Positions 26,684 to 34,638 of a stretch of DNA of 64,000 nucleotides are shown here, in pieces. Source of the stretch: Halocynthiibacter styelae (GTDB taxonomy: Bacteria > Pseudomonadota > Alphaproteobacteria > Rhodobacterales > Rhodobacteraceae). The position numbers and the translations under genes are program-made. The DNA lies in assembly GCF_016123485.1 (NCBI RefSeq), contig NZ_JADCKQ010000002.1, positions 248,001-312,000 of the forward strand, written 5' to 3'. The notes beneath the pieces are model-generated. The model had not been told where the DNA came from. It worked only from the letters and a program-made list of their open reading frames with translations, and searched no databases. Every line of letters begins with the position of its first letter. Position 1 is the first letter of the stretch.

Positions 26684-27592
26684 TTACGAGGACTTCGTTT
26701 TTACAGGATTACTTTTCTGGCGCTTGAGCCGCGCCTCGCGCCAGGAAATATAGCTGATCGCCGCAATGATCAGGGAACCGCCGAGCACCACCCATTGATC
26801 GACGGGTTCGGCAAAGAACACAGCCCCAAGAAGGGTTGCCCAGACCAGTTGCAGGAACGTCACCGGCTGGGTCACAGATACAGGTGCCGCCTGAAACGCC
26901 AGCGTCATCGCGTAATGCCCGCCCGTCGCAAAAGCTGCCACCAGCAACATCCAGGCTGCCTGTTCAAAAGACACCGGCTGCCAGACCATCCAGGCAAAAG
27001 GCGCAAGACCGATCGTCACTGTGATCGACAGCATCCCGATCACAACAGCGGCGGAAACCTGCCCGGACAAACGCTTGGCAATCAGATAGCCTGCCGCAAA
27101 GAAAATCGCTGTGAAGATCATCGCGAAATGACCGGATGACAACTCTCGCACGCCGGGACGCAGAATGATCAAGGCACCGACAAGTGCTGCAAGTACCGCG
27201 ATCAGACGACGCGCGGCGAATTTCTCGCCCAGAAACAGCGCCGCGCCGATGGTGATATAAACCGGTGAGAGATAATTCATCGCCGTGACTTCCGCGATGG
27301 TGATCTGGGACATAGCGTAAAACCAGCAGATCACCCCCCCCGTCTGCAATGCCCCACGGATCGAAAACAGCGTTAGCATCTGGCGCGTCATCGGTGCATT
27401 CAGCATTGGGCGGATCATCGGGATGACGAACACCAGCCCCAGGAAATAGCGCAGGAAGGCAAATTGCGCGGCGGGCAAAGACCCATCCATATATTTCACG
27501 GTGGCGGTGACGGCGACAAAGCACAGGCCCGTCACGATCATCCAGAAGACCCCGGCGAGGGGCCTGTCAGCTTGTTGCGCGTTCTGATCCAT
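26684..27592 (-). CDS. EamA/DMT-family transporter
   Basis: 302 residues with ten predicted transmembrane segments arranged as two EamA repeats, for example the ALVGALIILRPGV segment that typically ends the first repeat. Inner-membrane exporter or importer of small metabolites; the substrate is unknown. Converges on choV and is followed upstream by the ArgO-type exporter 37 bp away on the same strand, so the two may be co-transcribed. Confidence 0.82.
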   Translation of the reverse strand: MDQNAQQADRPLAGVFWMIVTGLCFVAVTATVKYMDGSLPAAQFAFLRYFLGLVFVIPMIRPMLNAPMTRQMLTLFSIRGALQTGGVICWFYAMSQITIAEVTAMNYLSPVYITIGAALFLGEKFAARRLIAVLAALVGALIILRPGVRELSSGHFAMIFTAIFFAAGYLIAKRLSGQVSAAVVIGMLSITVTIGLAPFAWMVWQPVSFEQAAWMLLVAAFATGGHYAMTLAFQAAPVSVTQPVTFLQLVWATLLGAVFFAEPVDQWVVLGGSLIIAAISYISWREARLKRQKSNPVKTKSS

Positions 27593-27629
27593 TGGGTCAG
27601 ATGACCCGGATCAGACCCGGGTTGCAAGC

Positions 27630-28232
27630 TCATTCGCCTGCGAACAGTAGTTTTACGGCAATCGCCCACATGGTTAGTGCCACCAGCCCATCAAGCACAC
27701 GCCAGGCCATGGGGCGCGCAAATAGTGGGGCCAGCAGACGCGCACCATAACCCAGCGCGAAGAAAAAGCTAAAAGACGCCGTGACCGCCCCGGCGGCAAA
27801 AGCAATGCGGTTGTCATAATCCGTGGACACGGACCCCAGCAACACCACAGTATCAAGGTAGACATGCGGGTTCAGCCAGGTCAGCGCCATACAAATCGCA
27901 AGGGTCTTACCCAGGCTTTGGCGGGTGTTTTCAGCAGCCTCCAGGCTCTCGCCGCCTTTCCAGGCCGCCCGCGCGTTCATCAGCCCGTAAAAGATCAGAA
28001 ACGCCGCGCCACCCCAGGTGAAAGCGGGTTTGATCCAGGGCGCCTGTTCCACCATCCAGCCAAATCCGGCAACCCCTGCAATGATCAGGATGGCATCCGA
28101 CAGAGCACAGGTCAGGCAGATGGCAAAAACATATTGCTGTCGTAAACCCTGGCGAAGCACAAATGCATTCTGGGCACCGATTGCAACGATCAGGGTCAGT
28201 CCAAGGGCAAATCCGGCAAGCGCTGTCTGCAT
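27630..28232 (-). CDS. argO: LysE/ArgO-type basic amino acid exporter
   Basis: 200 residues from the ATG at 28232 (GGAG eight bases upstream). Six transmembrane segments. GAQNAFVLRQGLR near the N terminus and the TWLNPHVYLDTVVLLGS block in the second half are signatures of LysE/ArgO. It exports arginine and/or lysine when internal levels are high. Divergent from an ArgP-type LysR gene 93 bp away, which is the standard regulator of argO. Substrate preference between lysine and arginine is not decided. Confidence 0.88.
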   Translation of the reverse strand: MQTALAGFALGLTLIVAIGAQNAFVLRQGLRQQYVFAICLTCALSDAILIIAGVAGFGWMVEQAPWIKPAFTWGGAAFLIFYGLMNARAAWKGGESLEAAENTRQSLGKTLAICMALTWLNPHVYLDTVVLLGSVSTDYDNRIAFAAGAVTASFSFFFALGYGARLLAPLFARPMAWRVLDGLVALTMWAIAVKLLFAGE

Positions 28233-28325
28233 CTTTATTCTCCGCATAAAGGTGGTTCAGACGGGAATAATACTTGCACCGAGATCATTCAAATTAAATA
28301 CTCTAACCAAACTTAAGGAATGCTA

Positions 28326-29246
28326 ATGTTTGATCAGGCACATCTGCGCGCCCTTGCAGCGGTTCTGAACGAGGGTAGTTTTGATGCGGCTGCCGCACGG
28401 CTGAACATCACGCCCTCGGCTGTGTCACAGCGCATCCGTGCCCTGGAAGAAGTTGCAGGTGGAACCCTGCTGATCCGTTCACAACCGGTGGAAGCCACAG
28501 AGGCCGGGCAGATATTGTATCAACATGCTGAAACCATCGCCCTTCTGGAACAGGATCTGAGCCAGCACTTCCGCCCGGATACCGGAACGGATCGTCCACG
28601 GCGCGCCCGGATTGCCGTAAATGCAGACAGTCTCGACACATGGTTCATTCCGGCGATGGCACGGGCACAGGAGGACAGCGATCTGCTGTTTGATGTGACG
28701 TCGGTTGATCAGGATCACACGTTGTCCCGCCTGCGTGCAGGTAAGGTTCAAGCCGCAATTACAGCAGAAAACCAACCGGTTGCAGGGTGTGATGTCACGC
28801 ATTTGGGGGCCTTGCGATATGTCGCAACCTGCAGCCCTGAATTTGCACAGCACTGGTTTCCGGAAGGTGTGACTGCGGAAAGCCTGCAGAACGCCCCTGC
28901 CCTTGTGTTTGATCGTCAGGACAGATTGCAAAATCTGTGGGTACAACGCGAATGCGGGCGGCCTTTGGTGCTGCGACGTCAGCACATGCTGCCTTCGACA
29001 AAGGGGTTTGTCAGCGCTGCAGAAGCCGGGCTTGGCTGGGGCATGAACCCGGAAAACCTGGTGCGCGACAAAATCAAAGACGGATCGCTTGTGGCCCTTG
29101 GATGGCGTCCGGAATATGACACACCGCTTTACTGGCAGGTCAGCCGCATTGTTGCCGGGCCTTTGCGCCCCCTGACCCGGGCGGTAGTGAAACTGGCGCG
29201 CGAAAGCCTGGTGCAAAACCAGAATACCGGAAAACTAGAAAACTAG
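28326..29246 (+). CDS. argP: ArgP/LysG-type LysR regulator
   Basis: About 306 residues. Start placed at the ATG at 28326, six bases after AAGGA; the ATG at 28320 would touch that site. The N-terminal LysR helix-turn-helix contains FDAAAARLNITPSAVSQRIRALE, and a LysR effector domain follows. Divergent pairing with argO marks it as the activator that senses basic amino acids. The last codons and the stop lie inside an 8-bp tandem repeat, so repeat number sets the C-terminal tail. Confidence 0.88.
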   Translation: MFDQAHLRALAAVLNEGSFDAAAARLNITPSAVSQRIRALEEVAGGTLLIRSQPVEATEAGQILYQHAETIALLEQDLSQHFRPDTGTDRPRRARIAVNADSLDTWFIPAMARAQEDSDLLFDVTSVDQDHTLSRLRAGKVQAAITAENQPVAGCDVTHLGALRYVATCSPEFAQHWFPEGVTAESLQNAPALVFDRQDRLQNLWVQRECGRPLVLRRQHMLPSTKGFVSAAEAGLGWGMNPENLVRDKIKDGSLVALGWRPEYDTPLYWQVSRIVAGPLRPLTRAVVKLARESLVQNQNTGKLEN

Positions 29247-29286
29247 AAAACTAGAAAACTAGAAAACTAGAAAACTAGAAAACTAG
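29231..29286. repeat. Seven tandem copies of AAAACTAG
   Basis: Seven perfect 8-bp units, beginning in the last codons of argP; the TAG of unit 2 is its stop. The array is bracketed by AATACCGG (29223-29230) and CCGGTATT (29291-29298), an inverted repeat. It therefore looks like a terminator hairpin whose A-rich loop has expanded by slippage. CTAG is normally scarce in bacterial DNA, which makes the array stand out. Confidence 0.9.
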
Positions 29287-29322
29287 AAAACCGGTATTCA
29301 CCCTTTCAGCGTTCACAAACAA

Positions 29323-29352
29323 AAAAACGGCCCCACTGCTGAGACCGTTTTT
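29323..29352. terminator. Bidirectional terminator argP/yebC
   Basis: AAAAACGG (29323-29330) pairs with CCGTTTTT (29345-29352), giving A-run/stem/T-run on both strands. It lies between convergent argP and yebC and can serve both. Confidence 0.7.
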
Positions 29353-29373
29353 CATTCAATCAGATCAGAAAGA

Positions 29374-30114
29374 TCAGAGCTGCGACAGAACCTCGTCAGA
29401 GGCGTCAAAATTCGCGGTCACTCGCTGAATATCATCATCATCTTCCAGCGCATCAATCAGCTTCATCAGCTTCTGCATACCTTCAAGGTCCAGCTCAGTG
29501 GACATGTTCGGCTTCCAGATCAGCTTGGTGGAATTGGATTCGCCCAGCTCAGCTTCAAGTGCGGTGGACACTTCGTTCAGATCGGTGTCGCCACAAATGA
29601 TGGTGTGACCATCTTCAGAGCTTTCACAATCCTCAGCACCCGCTTCGATCGCGGCCATCATCACAGTGTCCGCATCACCAGCTTCTGCACCGTAAGTGAT
29701 TTCGCCTTTACGGTCGAACATGAACCCAACAGATCCGGTTTCGCCCAGATTGCCACCGTTCTTAGAAAACGTGGAGCGCACGGTAGATGCAGTGCGGTTT
29801 TTGTTGTCGGTCATGGTTTCAACGATGATCGCTACACCATTGGGCCCGTAGCCTTCATAACGGATCTCGTCATAGATTTCGGCGTCACCACCAATCGCCT
29901 TTTTAATCGCGCGATCGATGTTGTCCTTTGGCATAGAATTCGACTTGGCTTCTTTCACAGCCAGACGAAGGCGCGGGTTTTTCTCTGGATCCGGGTCGCC
30001 CATTTTCGCAGCAACGGTGATCTCTTTTGAGAACTTAGAGAACATCTTTGAACGCAGCTTATCCTGACGACCTTTACGGTGTTGGATGTTTGCCCATTTT
30101 GAATGGCCGGCCAT
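29374..30114 (-). CDS. yebC: YebC/PmpR-family regulator or translation factor
   Basis: 246 residues from the ATG at 30114, where the canonical [18 protein letters not shown] begins; upstream in-frame codons are not part of it. The three-domain fold, acidic C-terminal region ([11 protein letters not shown]) and length are standard. YebC proteins were annotated as DNA-binding regulators and more recently as ribosome-associated factors helping proline-rich translation. In many bacteria it sits with ruvC; here it is alone. Confidence 0.93.
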   Translation of the reverse strand: MAGHSKWANIQHRKGRQDKLRSKMFSKFSKEITVAAKMGDPDPEKNPRLRLAVKEAKSNSMPKDNIDRAIKKAIGGDAEIYDEIRYEGYGPNGVAIIVETMTDNKNRTASTVRSTFSKNGGNLGETGSVGFMFDRKGEITYGAEAGDADTVMMAAIEAGAEDCESSEDGHTIICGDTDLNEVSTALEAELGESNSTKLIWKPNMSTELDLEGMQKLMKLIDALEDDDDIQRVTANFDASDEVLSQL

Positions 30115-30230
30115 GGTAACTCCCTTTGGCGGAATTTCGCTTTGGCCTTCTATAAAACATGGGGGCGAAAGCCTCAAGTGATTGCAATCATGCCCGTGAT
30201 CCGGTCTTTTAAAAGAAAACGGATGTTTCC

Positions 30231-32012
30231 ATGACCACTGACCAGATTATTCTGTTTTCCCTGTTTGCCCTTGTTTTTGCCGGTCTGCTCTGGGGACGGT
30301 TCCGCTATGACCTTGTCGCCTTTGCTGCCCTTATGGCTGGCGTCGTCCTTGGCGTCGTTGACACAAAACATGCATTTGATGGTTTCGGGCACCCTGCAAC
30401 AATTGTTGTGGCGCTGGTTCTGGTGGTGTCCGCCGGACTTGTACGTTCTGGCGCAGTCTTCCTGATCACCCGCACCCTTGTCGACAGCACGCGCAGCCTT
30501 GGTGCGCATATCACCTTGATGGGGGCCATTGGTGGGGTTCTCTCGGCTTTCATGAATAATGTGGCCGCCCTTGCCCTGTTGATGCCGGTTGATATCCAAA
30601 CCGCACGCAAGGCCGGACGTGGGCCGGGTTTGTCACTGATGCCCCTGTCCTTCGCAACAATCCTGGGCGGTATGGTCACAATGATCGGCACGCCGCCGAA
30701 CATTATTATCGCATCCATTCGCGGCGAAAGCCTGGGCGAACCGTTTAAAATGTTCGATTTTGCTCCCGTGGGTGGCATCGCGGCCATTGCGGGGCTGGCG
30801 TTTGTGGCCCTGATTGGCTGGCGGATGATCCCACAGGGGGAAGACAAAGGCGCGGCGGGCGACCCCATGGATGGTCTTGCACAATATATTGCGGAACTGA
30901 CCGTGCCCGAAGGATCAAAGCTGATCGGACAACGCTTGTCTGATCTATATGCGGAAGCCGACAAAACCGATGTCGCAATCCTTGGCCTCGTACGAAAGGG
31001 CGAACGACGCTATGGCACCCAGCGCAACACAAAACTGGCGGCTGGGGACGCCCTGGTGCTGGAAGCCGCGCCAGATGCCCTGGACGAATTTCGGGCTGCG
31101 TTGAAGCTTGATTTCGCCGAAACCAGGCGCCAGGAGGCGCTGCGCGCTGATGGGGCCGGCCTGACCACGATTGAAGTCGTCGTCCCTGCAGGCGCCCGGA
31201 TAGATGGCAAAACCGCACTTTCCATTGGTCTTGGCTGGCGACAGCGCACGGTCCTTCTGGGGATTTCCCGCGAAGGTAAAAAGATCACCCATCAATTGCG
31301 CAAAACCGAAATCCGCCCAGGCGATATTCTTCTGTTACTCACCCCTGATGGTCATGCGTCTGACGTGACGGAATGGTTGGGTTGTCTGCCGCTTGCAGAT
31401 CGTGGATTGCAGGTGACAGAAAACACCAAGACCTGGATGGCAATTGGCATTTTCGGCGGCGCGGTTCTTGCGGCAAGCCTTGGTCTGATCTACCTGCCAG
31501 TTGCCCTTGGTGTGGTGGTGGTCGCTTATGTGCTGACCAATATTCTGTCCGTGCAGGAACTTTACGATCATATTGAGTGGCCCGTGGTGGTGTTGCTGGG
31601 ATCGATGATCCCGCTGGGGGCGGCCCTGGAAAGCTCCGGCGGCACGGAACTGATTGCAAACAGCCTGACCAGCCTGACGGCAGGTCTGCCGGCCTGGGCC
31701 GTGCTGACGGTTCTGATGATCGTGACCATGACCCTGTCAGATGTGCTGAATAACACCGCCACCACCATTGTTGCCGCCCCCGTGGGCATCCAGATGGCCC
31801 AAAGCATGGGCGTCAACCCGGATCCCTTCCTGATGGCCGTCGCCGTGGCCGCAAGCTGTGCCTTCCTCACGCCAATTGGTCATAAAAACAACACGTTGAT
31901 CCTGGGTCCGGGCGGCTATGGTTTTGGCGATTACTGGCGGATGGGCCTGCCGCTTGAGATTTTGATCGTGGCGGTTTCTATCCCGTCAATTCTGGTGTTC
32001 TGGCCTCTGTAA
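30231..32012 (+). CDS. SLC13-family permease with TrkA-C domains
   Basis: 593 residues. About five N-terminal transmembrane helices, then two cytoplasmic RCK_C/TrkA-C domains (roughly residues 205-295 and 300-385), then a second membrane block. [14 protein letters not shown] (first half) and [16 protein letters not shown] (second half) are the paired re-entrant loops of DASS/SLC13 Na+-coupled anion carriers. Substrates in this family include sulfate and dicarboxylates; not resolvable here. A second 593-residue member of the same architecture lies at 34638-36419, with the nitrile hydratase genes between them. Confidence 0.87.
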   Translation: MTTDQIILFSLFALVFAGLLWGRFRYDLVAFAALMAGVVLGVVDTKHAFDGFGHPATIVVALVLVVSAGLVRSGAVFLITRTLVDSTRSLGAHITLMGAIGGVLSAFMNNVAALALLMPVDIQTARKAGRGPGLSLMPLSFATILGGMVTMIGTPPNIIIASIRGESLGEPFKMFDFAPVGGIAAIAGLAFVALIGWRMIPQGEDKGAAGDPMDGLAQYIAELTVPEGSKLIGQRLSDLYAEADKTDVAILGLVRKGERRYGTQRNTKLAAGDALVLEAAPDALDEFRAALKLDFAETRRQEALRADGAGLTTIEVVVPAGARIDGKTALSIGLGWRQRTVLLGISREGKKITHQLRKTEIRPGDILLLLTPDGHASDVTEWLGCLPLADRGLQVTENTKTWMAIGIFGGAVLAASLGLIYLPVALGVVVVAYVLTNILSVQELYDHIEWPVVVLLGSMIPLGAALESSGGTELIANSLTSLTAGLPAWAVLTVLMIVTMTLSDVLNNTATTIVAAPVGIQMAQSMGVNPDPFLMAVAVAASCAFLTPIGHKNNTLILGPGGYGFGDYWRMGLPLEILIVAVSIPSILVFWPL

Positions 32013-32032
32013 ACGGGGGACCAGTCCCCCGT
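32013..32032. terminator. Hairpin after SLC13 gene
   Basis: ACGGGGGAC (32013-32021) and GTCCCCCGT (32024-32032) form a perfect 9-bp stem with a 2-base loop, starting just after the stop. The following TACCCCCTGGAGTATTT resembles a hairpin-plus-tail sequence I have often seen between Rhodobacterales genes. No T tract on the plus strand; it may serve as a bidirectional end. Confidence 0.5.
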
Positions 32033-32065
32033 ACCCCCTGGAGTATTTCTGGCAAGATGAAAAGG

Positions 32066-32380
32066 TCAGCCAGAGAATTCCTGCGGGCCCATTGGCGTCT
32101 CAAGGGTTACACCGGACGTACCATTACTGCCCGCTGCCAGAGGCAGGCGCGGGCGGGTCGTATTCCGGATCACCTGATAGGGCCAGGCATGGGGGCAGCC
32201 GCCCAATGTGCCGGACCATGTGTTGCCAGATCTGTTGCGCGGGCCGGTACAGAGCGCACCATCAGATGTCTGCACCGTGACCGTGTCGCGGTAAAGCACA
32301 GCGGCAGCAGGGGTGACCACAGGCGGGGCATCCTGCATGGTGCAGCCTGCCAGCGCCAGGAACAGAAAGATACGTTTCAT
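32066..32380 (-). CDS. Small lipoprotein downstream of nitrile hydratase
   Basis: 104 residues. N-terminal lipoprotein signal with lipobox LALAGC (Cys13), then a short cysteine-containing domain of unknown function. The start overlaps the stop of the nitrile hydratase accessory gene by 4 bp, making it the last gene of that operon. Not recognised; conservation of the linkage would show whether it belongs functionally. Confidence 0.65.
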   Translation of the reverse strand: MKRIFLFLALAGCTMQDAPPVVTPAAAVLYRDTVTVQTSDGALCTGPRNRSGNTWSGTLGGCPHAWPYQVIRNTTRPRLPLAAGSNGTSGVTLETPMGPQEFSG

Positions 32381-32745
32381 TTTTCTCCCGCGGTCAGTTC
32401 CACCGGTGCGCCATGTGGCGTCGCCAGATAGGCGCGTTCCCAGGTGTCACGCCGGGTTTTAAGATCACCGGACGCGACAATTTCAGCACCGTCAAGCAGC
32501 CTTTCAAGCGCCCGCAAAGCAGCCTCATAATACGTTTCTTCGGTATCCGCCCGCCCGGCGCTTTCATCTGCGTCGCGTTCTGCGCCAAGCGTTTCAGCCC
32601 AGGCGGTGGCGCTGATCTGGCCGGATGTGACCAGCGTATCCGCAATCGCCAGAACCTGCGCATGCCAGGCCTCGCCAAATTTCGGTGCATCCGGGGCAAG
32701 TGCGTCTTCAGGGCCAAATTCGCGGGGGATATTACAATTGCTCAA
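32377..32745 (-). CDS. Nitrile hydratase accessory protein (P14K-like)
   Basis: 122 residues resembling nitrile hydratase activators and the beta-subunit N-terminal fold: PKFGEAWHAQVLAIADTLVTSG near the N terminus matches the GHxxVLALA-type helix, and TYYEAALRALERLL follows. Such chaperones deliver the cobalt-loaded alpha subunit to the apoenzyme. Overlaps the beta-subunit gene by 14 bp and the lipoprotein gene by 4 bp. No long metal-binding tail is seen. Confidence 0.85.
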   Translation of the reverse strand: MSNCNIPREFGPEDALAPDAPKFGEAWHAQVLAIADTLVTSGQISATAWAETLGAERDADESAGRADTEETYYEAALRALERLLDGAEIVASGDLKTRRDTWERAYLATPHGAPVELTAGEK

Positions 32746-33400
32746 GGTAGCTCTCCCACAGATCGAGGGTCACGGTATCACGCGGATCGGCATCCTTGCC
32801 CCAAAGTTCCTGTGCGGTGAAAACCACCGTGTAAAGATGTTCGGGCACCTCCTGTCCCTGTGCGGATTTATCTGGCAGCGGATGTGCGCCGCGCTGCGCA
32901 AGGATTTTTCCAGACCGGCCACGGGCATAGGCGGGCAGCCGGGTGTGTGTAGGGACCGAATGTGACAGGGTTTTCACCGGATCCCCAACCGCAAAGGCAG
33001 GCGCGAAATCGACCTCTTCCTCAAATGTTTTGACAGAGGTGCGGTTCTTTTCAAGGATCTGTTCCTTATTCAGAACTTCGGGCCTGGATGCACCTTCCGC
33101 ACGCAAAGCATTCTTCCCCACGATATTCAGGGCGTCTTCCATGGTGAAGGTCCCGCAATCCACGCCCAGAGCCAGATCCGTCATGCACCATTTCTCAAAA
33201 TATGGAATGGTCATATAGGCGTGTGGGGGCAGTTGTTCGACCACGTGACGCCACCAGTCGATGGTGACGCTGGTGTTGCGTGAAGACTGCGCCATCGCCC
33301 ACATGCGCCCTTCCCAGTCATAGTGCCAGGGGGCCTCAGGTTCATTCACATCAACCGGCCCAAACCCCTGCTTACCGCCCAGATCATGGATCGTATCCAT
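32732..33400 (-). CDS. nthB: Nitrile hydratase beta subunit
   Basis: About 222 residues. The N terminus [16 protein letters not shown] is the standard opening of the subunit, and the C-terminal SH3-like domain contains RGRSGKILAQRGAHPLPD and HLYTVVFTAQELWG. Start taken as the ATG at 33400 (TGATG with the alpha stop); a GTG lies one codon upstream. With alpha it converts nitriles to amides in the cytoplasm. No amidase gene is adjacent to take the product further. Confidence 0.93.
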   Translation of the reverse strand: MDTIHDLGGKQGFGPVDVNEPEAPWHYDWEGRMWAMAQSSRNTSVTIDWWRHVVEQLPPHAYMTIPYFEKWCMTDLALGVDCGTFTMEDALNIVGKNALRAEGASRPEVLNKEQILEKNRTSVKTFEEEVDFAPAFAVGDPVKTLSHSVPTHTRLPAYARGRSGKILAQRGAHPLPDKSAQGQEVPEHLYTVVFTAQELWGKDADPRDTVTLDLWESYLEQL

Positions 33401-34044
33401 CACTTCACCTCCAGATCGCGATCAGTGCCAATCATGGAATTGCGTGTCACGAGGGCAGCCAGTTGTTCCTGGCTCCAGCCTTCGGTTCCGGCCGGGCGTT
33501 GCGGCACCACCAGGTAACGCAATTCCGCAGTACTGTCCCAGACGCGCACGGCAACGTCATCGCCAAGCGAGACGCCAAATTCTTCCAACACTTTACGTGG
33601 CTCGCGCACCACACGCGCGCGATAGGCTGATGCTTTGTACCAGGCAGGCGACAGGCCCAGCAGGGAAAACGGATAACAGGAACACAGGGTGCAGACGACG
33701 ACATTGTGCTGGTCATCGGTGTTTTCCACCGCTTTCAGATCGCCGGTTGCTTTGCCTTCAAATCCAAATTCGGTGATCGCCTGCGCCGCATCTTCCATCA
33801 GACGCGCTTTAAAATCCGCATCCAGCCAGGCGCGTGCCACAACCTGCGCACCGCGTTTGGGGCCGATGTCTTCTGAATAGGCTTCCACCCAGGCATCGAG
33901 CGTTTCTGTGGCCACCAGGCCCCGTTCCACAAGCAGGCTTTCCAGCGCCTTCACCCGAAGGGCAGGTTCCGGTGGCAGGTGGGAATGCAGATGGTCATGA
34001 ATTTTCGCAAGCTTGTCGCGATCAAATGATGTGCCGGATGTCAT
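33400..34044 (-). CDS. nthA: Nitrile hydratase alpha subunit, cobalt type
   Basis: 214 residues from the ATG at 34044, behind AGGAGG. The metal centre [10 protein letters not shown] has Cys118, Cys121 and Cys123. Threonine in the second position (CTLCSC) marks the non-corrin cobalt class rather than the iron class (CSLCSC); two of these cysteines are normally oxidised. Order alpha-beta-activator is more like iron-type operons, a mixed arrangement. Upstream on the same strand are a small hypothetical gene and an SLC13 permease. Confidence 0.94.
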   Translation of the reverse strand: MTSGTSFDRDKLAKIHDHLHSHLPPEPALRVKALESLLVERGLVATETLDAWVEAYSEDIGPKRGAQVVARAWLDADFKARLMEDAAQAITEFGFEGKATGDLKAVENTDDQHNVVVCTLCSCYPFSLLGLSPAWYKASAYRARVVREPRKVLEEFGVSLGDDVAVRVWDSTAELRYLVVPQRPAGTEGWSQEQLAALVTRNSMIGTDRDLEVK

Positions 34045-34089
34045 TGGGGTTCCTCCTGACAAGAGGATGCCCCTGACATGCCTGATCGG

Positions 34090-34638
34090 TCAACCGTGCA
34101 ATAACGCGCAATGATGCTGTGGGAAGTGTTCAGAAATCCACGATATGGCTTCCTGACGCACGGTCTGATGCGCAGCCCTCAGCGCCTGCTTGTCCCGATA
34201 GTACAGATCTTCCTGTTCAAGCAGGCAATAATACTTATCCCAAAGCATACGAAAACCACTGGTTTCCCCAAACGACCCAAACGACCCAAACGACCCAAAC
34301 GCGATGCACAATTGTTCAAGCTGAAACAATGTCATTGCAGAAATTTCCTGCGAACTCCCGGCCAGGTTCAGAACAAGCGGCAGTGCGGCGTATCTTTCTA
34401 TTTCCTGGCCCGTCTCAGGAAACTGAATGCCTACGGATTGCGCAGCCGCACGCACCAGAGGCTGCAGTTCAGTCCAATGGTGGGGTGGCATCTCACCGGC
34501 CAGAATGATGACATCCATTTCATCGCACCCTGCTTCCAGCATTGAAAGCGCCCATGCGACACTCTCCCCGGCGTTATCGGTGTTGGCCGCAGACAATGCA
34601 GCCACATGACAGCCCTGTGCGAACAGTTCCGGGATCAT
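34090..34638 (-). CDS. Uncharacterised protein with GSF tandem repeat
   Basis: 182 residues from the ATG at 34638, sharing one base with the SLC13 stop (TGATG). No known domain. The first half is mostly helical, and the middle carries a run of three or four Gly-Ser-Phe triplets encoded by near-perfect 9-bp tandem repeats (34267-34301). Co-transcribed with the permease upstream and possibly with nitrile hydratase 46 bp downstream. Function unknown; the AALSAANTDNAGESVAWALSMLE opening hints at an alpha/beta fold but nothing firmer. Confidence 0.6.
   Translation of the reverse strand: MIPELFAQGCHVAALSAANTDNAGESVAWALSMLEAGCDEMDVIILAGEMPPHHWTELQPLVRAAAQSVGIQFPETGQEIERYAALPLVLNLAGSSQEISAMTLFQLEQLCIAFGSFGSFGSFGETSGFRMLWDKYYCLLEQEDLYYRDKQALRAAHQTVRQEAISWISEHFPQHHCALLHG
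34267..34301. repeat. Four 9-bp tandem repeats inside a CDS
   Basis: Unit CCCAAACGA repeats almost four times (plus-strand reading). Because the unit is nine bases, copy change adds or removes one Gly-Ser-Phe triplet without shifting the frame. Confidence 0.85.

Noticed and set aside
29231-29286. Tandem repeats as a CRISPR array
   Set aside because: Units are 8 bp and contiguous with no spacers; no cas genes in the window.
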